This document shows, one piece after another, positions 55,367 to 64,000 of a stretch of DNA of 64,000 nt; the first letter of the stretch is position 1; every line of letters starts with the position of its first letter. Source of the stretch: Paludibacter sp. (GTDB lineage Bacteria; Bacteroidota; Bacteroidia; Bacteroidales; Paludibacteraceae); assembly GCA_028692715.1 (NCBI GenBank), contig JAQUWU010000015.1, forward strand, positions 1 through 64,000. The letters are read 5' to 3'. The position numbers and the translations under genes are program-made. The notes under the pieces are model-generated. The model searched no databases and was not told the origin of the DNA. It saw only the letters and a list, made by a program, of their open reading frames with translations.

Positions 55367-56746
55367 TTGAAAAAAATAATTGTCTACATATTTATATTGT
55401 TTAATTCATTCCAGATCATAAGGTCTCAATCAATGAATTCAATTTATTTTCTGGATGAATGGTCACAAAGACATACACTAAATGCTTCTTTCGCACCTCA
55501 AACAGGTCATTTTTCACTTCCTTTTGTTGGAGGAATGAGCTTTAATATTTCATCAAATACAGGTCTTTCAAATTACATCTACAAAAATGATAATGAGCTG
55601 GTTACATTTATGCATCCGAGTGTTGATGGACACGACTTTATAGATCAGTTGGCTACGAACAATTTTTTGCATCAAGCGTCAAAAGTAAATTTGTTGTCCT
55701 TCGGATTTTACAATAAAGAAAACTATTGGTCTTTTGATTTTAATCTGAAAGAACAACTGAACCTGAATTTACCAGTGGATTTATTTAGGCTTATAAAACT
55801 TGGTTTTGAACATGAAACAAATCAATATGATTTAAAAGATTTAAGCATTGACCAATCAAATATTGCCGAATATTCATTGGGCTATTCACGAAATATAAAC
55901 CAAAAAATAAGAATTGGTGCTAATATGAAATTGCTGATCGGTTTATCTAGCGAACAAATAAAATACTCAAAATTTGATGTTTTGCTGACAAATGACCGCT
56001 ACCAAATAAATGCAACGGGTGAAACAAATATCATGTCGGATATCTTAACATTTGGTTCTGACACAAACAATAATATCGATTTTTTTAATCCGGATATAAA
56101 CTTCTCAAGTAAAAATCCTGCAGGAACAGGTGGTGCAATTGATCTTGGGATAACCTATAAACCAAATTTAAAATGGACTTTTTCAGGAGCTGTTAACGAT
56201 TTAGGAATTATGTTTTGGAATGCATCAAAAATAACCAAAGGCATTGCAAACAGCAATTTCATTTTTACGGGATTTACTGTTGTTGATATGGAGAATAACA
56301 GTATTGAGAGTCAGCTCAATCAGATGGAACAGGATTTAAACAATTTGATTTTATTTCAAGATCAAGGACTTACAACTTCTGACATAGTAGAATCGACACC
56401 AACATCCGTTAATTTATCTGCCGAGTACAGTGTTTTTGGGGATTCAGATCGCGATATAAAGTTGGGAGTATTACTGAACAGTTATAATTCAGCTATTTAC
56501 AATTCGAATCAATTAATGGGTGCTGTAACTTTCAAGCCAATGTCATGGCTTAGCCTATCTACTTCTTATTCAATACTTTTTAATGAAAGTAACCGCTTTG
56601 GAATTGCAATGAATTTTTCGCCCGAATGGTTGAATGCATTTATAGCAGCTGATTTTTCAACTTTAAAATTCAATCGTCAGTTTATTCCTATCAATAAATT
56701 TAATTTGAATTTTCAAGCCGGGATTTCATTATACCTTGGTGAATAA
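55367..56746 (+). CDS. DUF5723 outer-membrane protein, TTG start
   Basis: A 459-residue protein starting with TTG at 55367: the signal peptide (MKKIIVYIFILFNSFQIIRSQ) lies upstream of the first internal ATG, so TTG is the only sensible start. NSIYFLDEWSQRHTLNASFAP (about 24-44) and the mid-region FGSDTNNNIDFFNPDINFSSKNPAGTGGAIDLGITYKP (about 228-265) match the DUF5723 family of Bacteroidetes membrane proteins. Alternating strands and a terminal LNFQAGISLYLGE with aromatic/hydrophobic spacing fit a beta-barrel. It follows the lipoprotein gene and probably forms an outer-membrane complex with it. Confidence 0.8.
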   Translation: MKKIIVYIFILFNSFQIIRSQSMNSIYFLDEWSQRHTLNASFAPQTGHFSLPFVGGMSFNISSNTGLSNYIYKNDNELVTFMHPSVDGHDFIDQLATNNFLHQASKVNLLSFGFYNKENYWSFDFNLKEQLNLNLPVDLFRLIKLGFEHETNQYDLKDLSIDQSNIAEYSLGYSRNINQKIRIGANMKLLIGLSSEQIKYSKFDVLLTNDRYQINATGETNIMSDILTFGSDTNNNIDFFNPDINFSSKNPAGTGGAIDLGITYKPNLKWTFSGAVNDLGIMFWNASKITKGIANSNFIFTGFTVVDMENNSIESQLNQMEQDLNNLILFQDQGLTTSDIVESTPTSVNLSAEYSVFGDSDRDIKLGVLLNSYNSAIYNSNQLMGAVTFKPMSWLSLSTSYSILFNESNRFGIAMNFSPEWLNAFIAADFSTLKFNRQFIPINKFNLNFQAGISLYLGE

Positions 56747-56749
56747 AAC

Positions 56750-57853
56750 TCAATAAAAAATTAAACAAACCGGCGAACCAACATTCATCCTTTTTCCGGT
56801 ATCAGTAAGCATCCCCGTTTTTTTATTTCTTTCAAACACAACAATATTATCTGTAAATTGGTGAGCTACAAATACGAATTTACCATCGGGTGTAATAGCA
56901 AAATTACGAGGTCCATCACCCATAGTTGAAATTTGTTGAATGAAAGTTAATTCTCCATCTTTTGCCACCGAAAAGCAAGTGATATCATTCGCATTTCCAC
57001 GATTGGTGACATAAAGAAATTTTTCGTCGGGCGAGAGATGAATGTCAGCTGCCCTATTAATAATGTTTTCTTTTTTTACTAACGATGTTTCCTGAATAAG
57101 CGAAAGTTTCCCTTTATCGAATCCCAGCACCGAAACAGTTCCATCAATCTCCTGAACCAAATAAAGTTTTTCCCCATTTTTACTAAAAGTTGCATGTCGT
57201 GGTCCACTTCCCAATTTTACCTGTAAAGTATCGAATGGAACAAGAATTTCAGTATCAGCGTTTGGATAATAATTATAAACAGTTACATTATCCGTTCCTA
57301 AATCATTTGCAATAATGTATTTTTTATCTTTTGACAGGATCACCTGATGAACATGAGCTTCATTCTGGCGTTCTTTATTAATACTCCCACCTGAATGACG
57401 AATTAATTGTTTGGCTTCGGTAATTGATCCATCATTATTTCTTCCAAACACCGAAACACTTCCACCACCATAATTTGCAGTAAAAACATTTTTTTCGGTA
57501 GCAAGGATATTACAAGGGCCTCCACTTTTGGTCAATGAAGTATTTATCGGAGTGAGTTGAGCTATTTTTTTATTAAAACTGAATGATTTTGCTGCACTTC
57601 CTTTATCGTTTTCACATACAGCATAAACAAATTTTTTATCGGGCGTTAATGCTAAAAAACTCGGATTGACAATATTTTTCGTTATCGACTTTTGTATAAA
57701 ATCTCCTTTTTTCATGTCAATTTCGTAGGAATAAATTCCTTCACTTTTTCCGGTATTGGTATATGTTCCAACCAACAATTTATATTTACAACTCTGCATA
57801 TATGTAAGATGCGTAAAAAGCAGAATAATTGAAATTGTAAAAAACTTTTTCAT
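56750..57853 (-). CDS. Lactonase-family beta-propeller protein (YkgB/6-phosphogluconolactonase type)
   Basis: A 367-residue protein. The ATG at 57853 begins a clear signal peptide (MKKFFTISIILLFTHLTYMQS); a longer frame to 57925 is unlikely because the -7 box TACTTTTG at 57885-57878 puts the transcript start near 57870. The body is a seven-bladed propeller with repeated blade motifs such as LSPDEKFLYVTNRGNANDI and ITPDGKFVFVAHQFTDNI. The family includes 6-phosphogluconolactonase (YbhE/Pgl), but a signal peptide means an exported form, so the substrate is probably not the cytosolic pentose-phosphate lactone. It ends 3 bases from the convergent DUF5723 gene. Confidence 0.85.
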   Translation of the reverse strand: MKKFFTISIILLFTHLTYMQSCKYKLLVGTYTNTGKSEGIYSYEIDMKKGDFIQKSITKNIVNPSFLALTPDKKFVYAVCENDKGSAAKSFSFNKKIAQLTPINTSLTKSGGPCNILATEKNVFTANYGGGSVSVFGRNNDGSITEAKQLIRHSGGSINKERQNEAHVHQVILSKDKKYIIANDLGTDNVTVYNYYPNADTEILVPFDTLQVKLGSGPRHATFSKNGEKLYLVQEIDGTVSVLGFDKGKLSLIQETSLVKKENIINRAADIHLSPDEKFLYVTNRGNANDITCFSVAKDGELTFIQQISTMGDGPRNFAITPDGKFVFVAHQFTDNIVVFERNKKTGMLTDTGKRMNVGSPVCLIFY

Positions 57854-57877
57854 TTCGTTTTCTTTTAAAAATTGCCT

Positions 57878-57885
57878 CAAAAGTA
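57878..57885 (-). promoter_or_regulatory. -7 box TACTTTTG of the lactonase gene
   Basis: TAnnTTTG match 25 bases before the ATG at 57853 on the minus strand; rules out the 72-base longer frame. Confidence 0.55.
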
Positions 57886-57973
57886 AGATTATTTTCTTAT
57901 AAATTCTACTTAATGATTCAAACAATGCCAGGGATCTATACGTTTAATTGGAAACAATTAATATTTTTTAATA

Positions 57974-58393
57974 ATGAAACATACAATTAGAACAGAGTGG
58001 AAAGGTAAAATGGCTTTTGAGGCTGACATAAATGGTCATAAAGTATTAATGGATGCACCAGAAGCAAATGGCGGCGATAATTCAGGTCCCGGACCAAAAA
58101 CATTACAATTGGTAGCATTAAGTGGTTGCACCGGAATGGATGTAGTATCTATCTTAAAAAAAATGCGGGTAGAAATTGAAAAATGTAACATCGAGGTACA
58201 AGGTGAGATTACGGAAGAATATCCCAAACAATATTCCAGTATGCATGTTATTTATGAATTTACAGGAAAAAATTTAGCCTTGGACAAACTTGAAAAAGCT
58301 GTTCGAATGTCAGAAGAAACCTATTGTGGTGTAAGTGCATTGTATCGAAAAGCTATCGAAGTAACATCTGAAATTAAAATTTTTGAATCGTAA
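57974..58393 (+). CDS. OsmC-family protein
   Basis: A 139-residue OsmC/Ohr-fold protein. The two redox cysteines are in LSGCTGMDVVSIL (about 54) and EETYCGVSALYRKA (about 118). The GGDNSGPGPKTLQLVALSG segment (about 34-52) is the conserved helix cap. Family members reduce organic hydroperoxides with the Cys pair, or serve as dimeric thiol proteins of unknown role. The gene is alone on its strand between the lactonase and trehalose genes. Confidence 0.92.
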   Translation: MKHTIRTEWKGKMAFEADINGHKVLMDAPEANGGDNSGPGPKTLQLVALSGCTGMDVVSILKKMRVEIEKCNIEVQGEITEEYPKQYSSMHVIYEFTGKNLALDKLEKAVRMSEETYCGVSALYRKAIEVTSEIKIFES

Positions 58394-58699
58394 AAATATT
58401 TCCAACAAAAACAATTACGAGCAAATTTGATACATTAGAGTTTATATCGAATAATAAATTAGAGTACTAAAATTCAACTAAATACGAATTATCACAAAGA
58501 CACGAAGTTACAAATATTAATAATTAAGAAACCTGGTCATATTTAACTTACTTTTAACCACTTAGTTCAGCACATCTTTACTTAGAAAACAAATCCTGAG
58601 TTTTAAAAAGGGTTCTGAAATAGGATTTATAGATAATTTGTCGTAATTTTGTGTTAATCTTACTTTATCAAACCTAGTTGAACAAAACAAAAATTATTT
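58394..58699. other. Intergenic, promoter of the trehalose gene
   Basis: About 300 AT-rich bases without a gene. TAATTTTG at 58644-58651 is a TAnnTTTG box 48 bases before the trehalose synthase ATG. Confidence 0.5.
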
Positions 58700-60880
58700 A
58701 TGAAACTAATAATTATTTCGAACAGACTACCTGTAAAAATATCATTCGACGAATCAAATTTAATGGAGTTTTCACGTAGCGAAGGGGGTTTGACAACCGG
58801 ACTTGACTCACTTGATATGGACATTGAAAAACATTGGGTAGGTTGGCCTGGTGCAGATATTGAAAGTGATGAAGATAAAGAATATGTGATTCATCATTTG
58901 GAAAAGTTCAAATTTCATCCCGTTTTTCTTACTCCTGATCAAATTGAAGATTATTACGAAGGATACAGCAACAGCACTATTTGGCCATTATGTCATTATT
59001 TTTATTCTTATATTCAATACGAAAACAGATTTTGGGAATCCTATAAACATGTAAACGAATTATTTTGTCAGGCAGCTTTGGATTTTATAGAACCCGGTGA
59101 TATTGTTTGGGTTCAGGATTACCAGTTAATGCTACTGCCCCAAATGCTTCGCAAATCCACGTCTGACATAAGTATTGGTTATTTTCATCATATTCCATTT
59201 CCTTCGTACGAGCTATTCCGTGTATTGCCCGAGCGGGATGAATTATTGAAAGGCTTACTTGGAGCTGATTTAATTGGATTCCACACGCATGAATATATGC
59301 GTCACTTTGTGAGTGCTGCTGAACGTGTATTGGATTTGCGTTTCAAGCTGGATCAAGTTGTTCTGAACAATAGAATTGCTTATGTTGATGCTTTTCCAAT
59401 GGGGATAAATTACGATTTGTATTATAACTCCATTGAACAAACAAAAGTAAAAGAAATTGCATCAGTTTTAAAGAAAAACTATGGAATTCATAAACTGATA
59501 TTATCAGTCGACCGTCTGGATTATAGCAAAGGGATTATACATCGATTGAAAGGATTTGCTCAATTTATTGAAAACCATCCCGAGTATAAAGAAAAAGTAT
59601 CGTTGGCAATGATTATTGTTCCATCACGTGATAATGTGGGAAGATATGCTGATTTAAAAACAAAAATTGATGAAACTATCGGAGCAATAAATGGGATGTA
59701 CTCTACAATAAACTGGACTCCGGTATATTATTTTTATCATAGTTTCCCGTTTGACGAACTGGTAGCGATGTATAATATTGCTGATATTGCCTTGGTTACA
59801 CCTTTACGTGATGGAATGAATCTGGTAGCAAAAGAATATCTGGCAGCAAAAAGAGATAAACCGGGTGTTTTAATATTAAGTGAAATGGCAGGTGCTGCAA
59901 TTGAGTTGACTGAAGCAATACTTGTTAACCCTAACGACATAACTGAAATAGAAAATGCCATTCTCGAAGCCATTGAAATGCCGGAAGAAGAACAACTGCG
60001 AAGATTACAAATTATGCAACAACTTATTTCAAAACATAATGTAAATCGTTGGGCTTCAGGATTTGTAAAAGAGTTGAAAAATATTAAAAACAAAAATGCT
60101 GCACTTTTAAGTGAAAAAATTGACACCCACACCTTACAAATCATTCAGGAAGATTACCGAAACTCCGACAAAAGATTATTTATTTTAGACTATGATGGAA
60201 CTTTGGTGGGCTTTAAAAATAAACCGGAAGATGCTGTACCAACTCCTGAGTTATTGGGAATCCTTGAAAAACTGGCTTCATCCACTAAAAATAAAATTGT
60301 TATCAGTAGTGGACGTCCTAAAGTTTTTTTAGAAAAATGGTTTGGGAATCTACCTTTAACGTTGGCCGCTGAACATGGTGCTCATTTTAAAGAAGACGGC
60401 ATTTGGTACGAAAACGAATCACTCATTGAACCGTGGGATGAAGAGATAATAAATATTTTCCAGAATTTTGTCGATAAAACACCCCGATCAAAACTCGAAG
60501 TGAAAGATACTACCCTCGTGTGGCATTTTCGCAACGTGGATAACTGGTTTTCTTCGCTACGCGAACAACAATTGGTAGATGCATTAATAATGCCTTGTTC
60601 CCGTCAAAATTTACAAATTATGCGGGGCAATAAAATTGTAGAAGTAAAATCGCCTCATCACACAAAAGGATCAGAGGCGAAAAGACTTTTAGGAAATAAC
60701 GACTACGATTTTATTTTAGCAATAGGCGATGACACGACCGATGAAGACACTTTCCGCGAATTACCCTGTAGTGCATACACCATTAAAATTGGGAATATAT
60801 CGGAAATTGCCAGATATAACATTCGCCATCAATCAGGTGTTTTACCATTTTTAAAACAACTGAGTGAAAACGTAAAATAA
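58700..60880 (+). CDS. Trehalose-6-phosphate synthase / trehalose-6-phosphatase fusion
   Basis: A 726-residue OtsA-OtsB fusion making trehalose from UDP-glucose and glucose-6-phosphate. The GT20 synthase part (1-465) has the EGGLTTGL region (about 28-35), WVQDYQLMLLP (about 136) and DGMNLVAKEYLA (about 372). The HAD phosphatase part (about 485-726) starts FILDYDGTLVGFKNKPED (about 496) with the nucleophile Asp, and has GDDTTDEDTF near 677 with the Mg ligand Asp residues. No SD sequence is seen, as usual for the phylum. It is convergent, with a two-base gap, to the GH15 gene, which may degrade the product. Confidence 0.96.
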   Translation: MKLIIISNRLPVKISFDESNLMEFSRSEGGLTTGLDSLDMDIEKHWVGWPGADIESDEDKEYVIHHLEKFKFHPVFLTPDQIEDYYEGYSNSTIWPLCHYFYSYIQYENRFWESYKHVNELFCQAALDFIEPGDIVWVQDYQLMLLPQMLRKSTSDISIGYFHHIPFPSYELFRVLPERDELLKGLLGADLIGFHTHEYMRHFVSAAERVLDLRFKLDQVVLNNRIAYVDAFPMGINYDLYYNSIEQTKVKEIASVLKKNYGIHKLILSVDRLDYSKGIIHRLKGFAQFIENHPEYKEKVSLAMIIVPSRDNVGRYADLKTKIDETIGAINGMYSTINWTPVYYFYHSFPFDELVAMYNIADIALVTPLRDGMNLVAKEYLAAKRDKPGVLILSEMAGAAIELTEAILVNPNDITEIENAILEAIEMPEEEQLRRLQIMQQLISKHNVNRWASGFVKELKNIKNKNAALLSEKIDTHTLQIIQEDYRNSDKRLFILDYDGTLVGFKNKPEDAVPTPELLGILEKLASSTKNKIVISSGRPKVFLEKWFGNLPLTLAAEHGAHFKEDGIWYENESLIEPWDEEIINIFQNFVDKTPRSKLEVKDTTLVWHFRNVDNWFSSLREQQLVDALIMPCSRQNLQIMRGNKIVEVKSPHHTKGSEAKRLLGNNDYDFILAIGDDTTDEDTFRELPCSAYTIKIGNISEIARYNIRHQSGVLPFLKQLSENVK

Positions 60881-60882
60881 AA

Positions 60883-62703
60883 TTAGGGTCGGATAAACTT
60901 TGATAATTCTATTTCTTCTGAAAAGAGTAATGCTGTGTTTATCAATGCTAATTGAGAATATGCTTGAGGGAAATTACCCAACTGGCTTTTCGTTTCAAAA
61001 TCAAGATCTTCGCTAAATAAGCCCAAATGATTTGAGTAACTCAATAGTTCTTCAAAAAGCGTTTGGGCTTCTTTTTCTCTTCCTGTTACAAATAATCCAC
61101 GAATCATCCAAAAAGTACATATGGTAAATGCAGAAGTTGGTTTTCCAAAATCATCCTGAACAGTATATCTAAACATTAAGCCATTATAATTAAGAGCTCT
61201 ATAAACAGAATCAACTGTTTTCTTATAACGTATGTCATTAGCAGAAATAAATCCGTATTCTTCCATCAATAAAAGCGATGAATCCATTTCAGTATTTGTA
61301 TAAGTTTGAGTGAAACTTCCAATTTCTTCGTTCCAGCCTTTTTCCATAACGTCTTGCTTAATAGAGTCGGCAATTATTTTCCAACGAGTGGCAAAGTCAT
61401 TGCGTTGCAGAATTTCGGCAATACCTACCGCCCTATCCATTGCTACCCACGACATAACTTTCGATAACACAAAATGTTGCTCTTCACCACGGATTTCCCA
61501 TATACCTTTATCAGGATTTTCCCAGTCGGAACTTACTGCTCGGACAATATTTTTCACTACTTCGAACATATCTTCCACTTCGTCCAACGAACCCGGAAAA
61601 AAACGATAATACTGAAAAATAACATCCATTAAATATCCAAACGAATCGTTTTGTTTTTGATGATAAGCATCATTTCCTATGCGAACCGGCGCTGAGTTCT
61701 TATAACCACTTAAATGTGGTAGAATTTCTTCATGAAGCAATCTTTCCCCCCGAATTCCATACATAATTTGGAAACGGTCGGACTTCTTTTTCAATATATT
61801 GTGAATAAATGCCATAAAACGCTTTGCAGCACCCTGATGTCCAACACCCAATAAGGTTTCGATTGACATGGAAGCATCACGCAACCAACAAAAACGATAA
61901 TCCCAATTGCGAACTTCGCCAATAGATTCGGGCAAACTGGTGGTTAGTGCTGCCAGTACAGCTCCACTCCTATGGAATGACATTAGCTTCAATACCAACA
62001 CACTCCGTTCAATTAACGAATAGTATTTAGTGAATTTTTTAGTTCGGTTCGCCCAATTAATCCAATAGACTTTGGTGCGCTGATATTCCATTTCAACCCG
62101 TATTTGGTCTATTTTTATCAGTTTCTGATTATAAGAAAGAAGAAAAAATTCGTTTTTTTCAAGAATAAATTCTTTTTTTTCCAATACTGTATCAAAATCG
62201 ATACTACTATATAAATAAAATGTATCGTATTGATTTTCAGAAGCAACCACTTTCATGTAATCATTTTGAATATTAAATGTGGCGGTATCACGGGCATAAT
62301 TCATAGCCGGTTTAAAATCCACTTTAAAACGCGGTTTACCACTTCGAAGTTTTATTAATCTGTAAACTTCAGGAGGCAAATAATAATCGTGTTTTTCTCC
62401 GATACGATATCGTGGCATAAAATCCAACACTTCAAACTCACCTTCGTAAGATGAAAAAGTTGTACAAAGTATATTCGTGTGTTCTACATACTTTTGCTTA
62501 ATGGAGTATGATTCATCAACTATAAAACCAAAATTTCCTCCAATTTTTTTATCAAGAATTTTTGCAAAAATCGAGGATGAATCGAAATCAGGAAGACATA
62601 ACCAATCAATACTACCTTTGTCAGATATCAGCGCTGCCGATCTGCAATTTCCTATTGCACCATAATTAAGAGATTCTGCCTGTAAATTTTCAGTTAGCTC
62701 CAT
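60883..62703 (-). CDS. Glycoside hydrolase family 15 enzyme (glucoamylase/trehalase-like)
   Basis: A 606-residue GH15 protein. It opens with YGAIGNCRSAALISDKGSIDWLCLPDFDSSS (about 14-44), and the (alpha/alpha)6 barrel holds RNWDYRFCWLRDASMSIETLL (about 263-283), WEIRGEEQHFVLSKVM (the acid Glu, about 404) and the base-region SFTQTYTNTEMDSSLLL (about 463). Bacterial members include glucoamylases and acid trehalases; the adjacent trehalose synthase favours trehalose or maltodextrin as substrate. It has no signal peptide, so it acts in the cytoplasm. It overlaps the following KPR-family gene by 14 bases. Confidence 0.92.
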   Translation of the reverse strand: MELTENLQAESLNYGAIGNCRSAALISDKGSIDWLCLPDFDSSSIFAKILDKKIGGNFGFIVDESYSIKQKYVEHTNILCTTFSSYEGEFEVLDFMPRYRIGEKHDYYLPPEVYRLIKLRSGKPRFKVDFKPAMNYARDTATFNIQNDYMKVVASENQYDTFYLYSSIDFDTVLEKKEFILEKNEFFLLSYNQKLIKIDQIRVEMEYQRTKVYWINWANRTKKFTKYYSLIERSVLVLKLMSFHRSGAVLAALTTSLPESIGEVRNWDYRFCWLRDASMSIETLLGVGHQGAAKRFMAFIHNILKKKSDRFQIMYGIRGERLLHEEILPHLSGYKNSAPVRIGNDAYHQKQNDSFGYLMDVIFQYYRFFPGSLDEVEDMFEVVKNIVRAVSSDWENPDKGIWEIRGEEQHFVLSKVMSWVAMDRAVGIAEILQRNDFATRWKIIADSIKQDVMEKGWNEEIGSFTQTYTNTEMDSSLLLMEEYGFISANDIRYKKTVDSVYRALNYNGLMFRYTVQDDFGKPTSAFTICTFWMIRGLFVTGREKEAQTLFEELLSYSNHLGLFSEDLDFETKSQLGNFPQAYSQLALINTALLFSEEIELSKFIRP

Positions 62704-63640
62704 TTGTATAATTGTTTAATCTTTCATTAAGACTTTGAAATATAACTTTATATGTTGGAGTTTCTACTCCGTTTTTCTTTCCTATATTTATTACCACCTT
62801 GGTCAATGTATCTATTTCAGTGGTTTTGCCTGCAATAAAATCGCTATGCATTGATGAAGTTGTTTTAAATGGCAACCGTTCAATTTTTCGAATAGTACTC
62901 TCAATTATATCCGGCTCAAAATCCACACCTTCGGAATGTGCAATGTTCAACAATTCATTGAAACAGGACAGAGTTAGCATCTTGCGATGATCATCCGTCA
63001 ACAAATCGCGAAATCCAACATTAAAATAAGAAGTGAGTGACGCTGTGACAGAAATGAACATAAATTTTCGCCAAATAATCTTTTTAATATTTTCTTCTAA
63101 ATGCGATTCAATACCGGCATTTTTAAACAGATTATCCATCCAAACCAATTTTTCGTTGGAACCTTTTTCTGCACCAAAATATAAATCGTGAAGACCACCG
63201 GAGCTTTCTACAATTCCCGGTTCATTTAACCTACCCACAATATAAACACATCCATCCCATACCTGGTTAAGAGGAAAGTGTGTTCTTATTCGTTCACTTA
63301 TATCAGCTCCATTTAATAAGGGTAGAATAATTGTATTATTATCAATACAGGCCGAAATTTGATCTAATGTTTGAATTAAGTCATAGCTTTTTGTAGTCAA
63401 AATAACATAATGCATTTTACCAAGTTCAGCTACATCGTTTGTAGCCAGTTTAGGATGAACTACAAAAGTTTCAGTCTCAGCAATAACAGTTAATCCATTT
63501 TTCTTTATTGTTTCCAAATGTTTTCCACGGGCAAAAAAATAGATTTCAATTTCCGGAATATTCTTGCAATACTTTGCCAATAATCCTCCATAATAGCCTC
63601 CTACTCCACCTAAACCAACAATTAATATTTTGATTTTCAT
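62690..63640 (-). CDS. Ketopantoate reductase family protein (ApbA/PanE-like)
   Basis: A 316-residue NADP-dependent reductase. The Rossmann motif is GLGGVGGYYGGLLAKY (about 9-24); the substrate Lys is in IKKIIWRKFMFISV (about 186-199); FKTTSSMHSDFIAGKTTEID (about 254-273) is the conserved end. PanE reduces ketopantoate to pantoate for CoA; divergent members reduce other ketoacids. Translation of the GH15 gene follows in the same operon (14-base overlap). A -7 box TAACTTTG at 63689-63682 lies 42 bases upstream of the ATG. Function beyond the family is not proven. Confidence 0.87.
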   Translation of the reverse strand: MKIKILIVGLGGVGGYYGGLLAKYCKNIPEIEIYFFARGKHLETIKKNGLTVIAETETFVVHPKLATNDVAELGKMHYVILTTKSYDLIQTLDQISACIDNNTIILPLLNGADISERIRTHFPLNQVWDGCVYIVGRLNEPGIVESSGGLHDLYFGAEKGSNEKLVWMDNLFKNAGIESHLEENIKKIIWRKFMFISVTASLTSYFNVGFRDLLTDDHRKMLTLSCFNELLNIAHSEGVDFEPDIIESTIRKIERLPFKTTSSMHSDFIAGKTTEIDTLTKVVINIGKKNGVETPTYKVIFQSLNERLNNYTNGAN

Positions 63641-63681
63641 TACAATAAATAAATTATCTAACAGTTTTTTTAATTAATTTA

Positions 63682-63689
63682 CAAAGTTA
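63682..63689 (-). promoter_or_regulatory. -7 box TAACTTTG of the KPR-GH15 operon
   Basis: TAnnTTTG match on the minus strand 42 bases upstream of the ATG at 63640. Confidence 0.5.
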
Positions 63690-63789
63690 GTATATTATGA
63701 CAATTAATAAAAGATTAAAATGCTAAAGCTCCATAAAAATAGTTGGCAGATAAACAATTGAAAAAAACTGATTTTTTTGTAAAAAATAA

Positions 63790-63817
63790 CGGGCTGAACC
63801 TTTAATGGAACAGCCCG
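63790..63817 (-). terminator. Terminator of the SPOR gene
   Basis: CGGGCTG (63790-63796) pairs with CAGCCCG (63811-63817); on the minus strand the stem is followed at once by TTATTTTTT. It ends transcripts from the SPOR gene, 20 bases after its stop. Confidence 0.75.
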
Positions 63818-63838
63818 CAAATTCAATATTTACGATCG

Positions 63839-64000
63839 TTATTTCTTTACCAAAACCCATGCATCGGGGAATCTATCTTTAATCTGATTAATGCGTGAAC
63901 GCGCTTGTGAATACTCATCAAACGAAGCAATTAACACTCTAAACATGTTGTTTTCGTTAACAACAACTATTGCTCTGTTACCTTCAGAATTTAATGTACT
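63839..64000 (-). CDS. SPOR-domain protein, C-terminal fragment (runs off the right edge)
   Basis: The last 53 codons of a gene continuing past base 64000. The fragment reads through NRAIVVVNENNMFRVLIASF, then DEYSQARSRINQIKDRFPDAW and VLVKK before the stop at 63839. The strand-helix-strand order with FRVLIASF and AWVLVKK is that of a SPOR domain, which binds denuded peptidoglycan at septa. The N-terminal part is not in the window, so neither length nor role can be stated. Confidence 0.85.
   Translation of the reverse strand, partial: STLNSEGNRAIVVVNENNMFRVLIASFDEYSQARSRINQIKDRFPDAWVLVKK

Overview
The window is AT-rich chromosomal DNA from a member of the phylum Bacteroidetes, probably a Bacteroidales organism of the Paludibacter/Dysgonomonas kind. 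The evidence is threefold. Three secreted proteins end in type IX secretion (T9SS) sorting tails and one gene is PorE-like. Bacteroidetes -7 promoter boxes (TAnnTTTG) recur upstream of genes on both strands. Many genes belong to Bacteroidetes-specific families (DUF4943, DUF5723, DUF6913, DUF7033 deacetylase, fused ResB-CcsA). Genus-level placement is inference. No rRNA, tRNA, CRISPR array or complete insertion sequence was seen. A strong promoter reading off the left edge could belong to an rRNA operon.

Layout. 1-4.5 kb: small membrane protein, polysaccharide deacetylase, glycosyltransferase and a GlsB-like GNAT acyltransferase. 4.5-7 kb: a MITE-like element and a secreted leucine-rich-repeat protein. 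7.1-13.9 kb: the most unusual cluster: a PqqD-like 79-residue protein, an ATP-grasp ligase, a fold-III PLP decarboxylase, a urea-transporter/M23-peptidase fusion, a TPR/beta-barrel protein and a TPR protein. 14-19 kb: folA, thyA, PorE-like lipoprotein, DUF1015. 19-25.4 kb: lipocalin, DUF4943, YiaK-type dehydrogenase, secreted CotH protein and GH53 galactanase. 25.9-31.8 kb: ResB-CcsA cytochrome c maturation protein and a cytochrome b / Fe-S flavoprotein pair. 32-36.5 kb: mutS2 (with repeats inserted in frame), rhuM, mazG.

36.8-42.1 kb: two tandem paralogous ABC-transporter operons. The first carries a YtrA-type GntR regulator and a YtrA-like operator at its promoter; each carries a pair of small membrane-anchored proteins. 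42.5-48 kb: glutamine amidotransferase, dapA, DUF6913, ligA, and three 195-bp MITE-like repeats around a GxxExxY gene. 48-64 kb: PutA, a large repeat-containing lipoprotein with a DUF5723 outer-membrane protein, a lactonase, OsmC, a trehalose-6-phosphate synthase/phosphatase fusion convergent with a GH15 enzyme, a ketopantoate-reductase-like gene and a truncated SPOR-domain gene at the right edge.

How the genes work together. Housekeeping genes (folate/dTMP, lysine, DNA repair and ligation, proline catabolism, trehalose) alternate with cell-envelope and secretion genes. The best candidates for undescribed biology are the PqqD/ATP-grasp/decarboxylase cluster, which could be a carrier-protein-based pathway, and the duplicated GntR-ABC modules with their small proteins. 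Intergenic spaces are rich in palindromic repeats, including copies inside mutS2.
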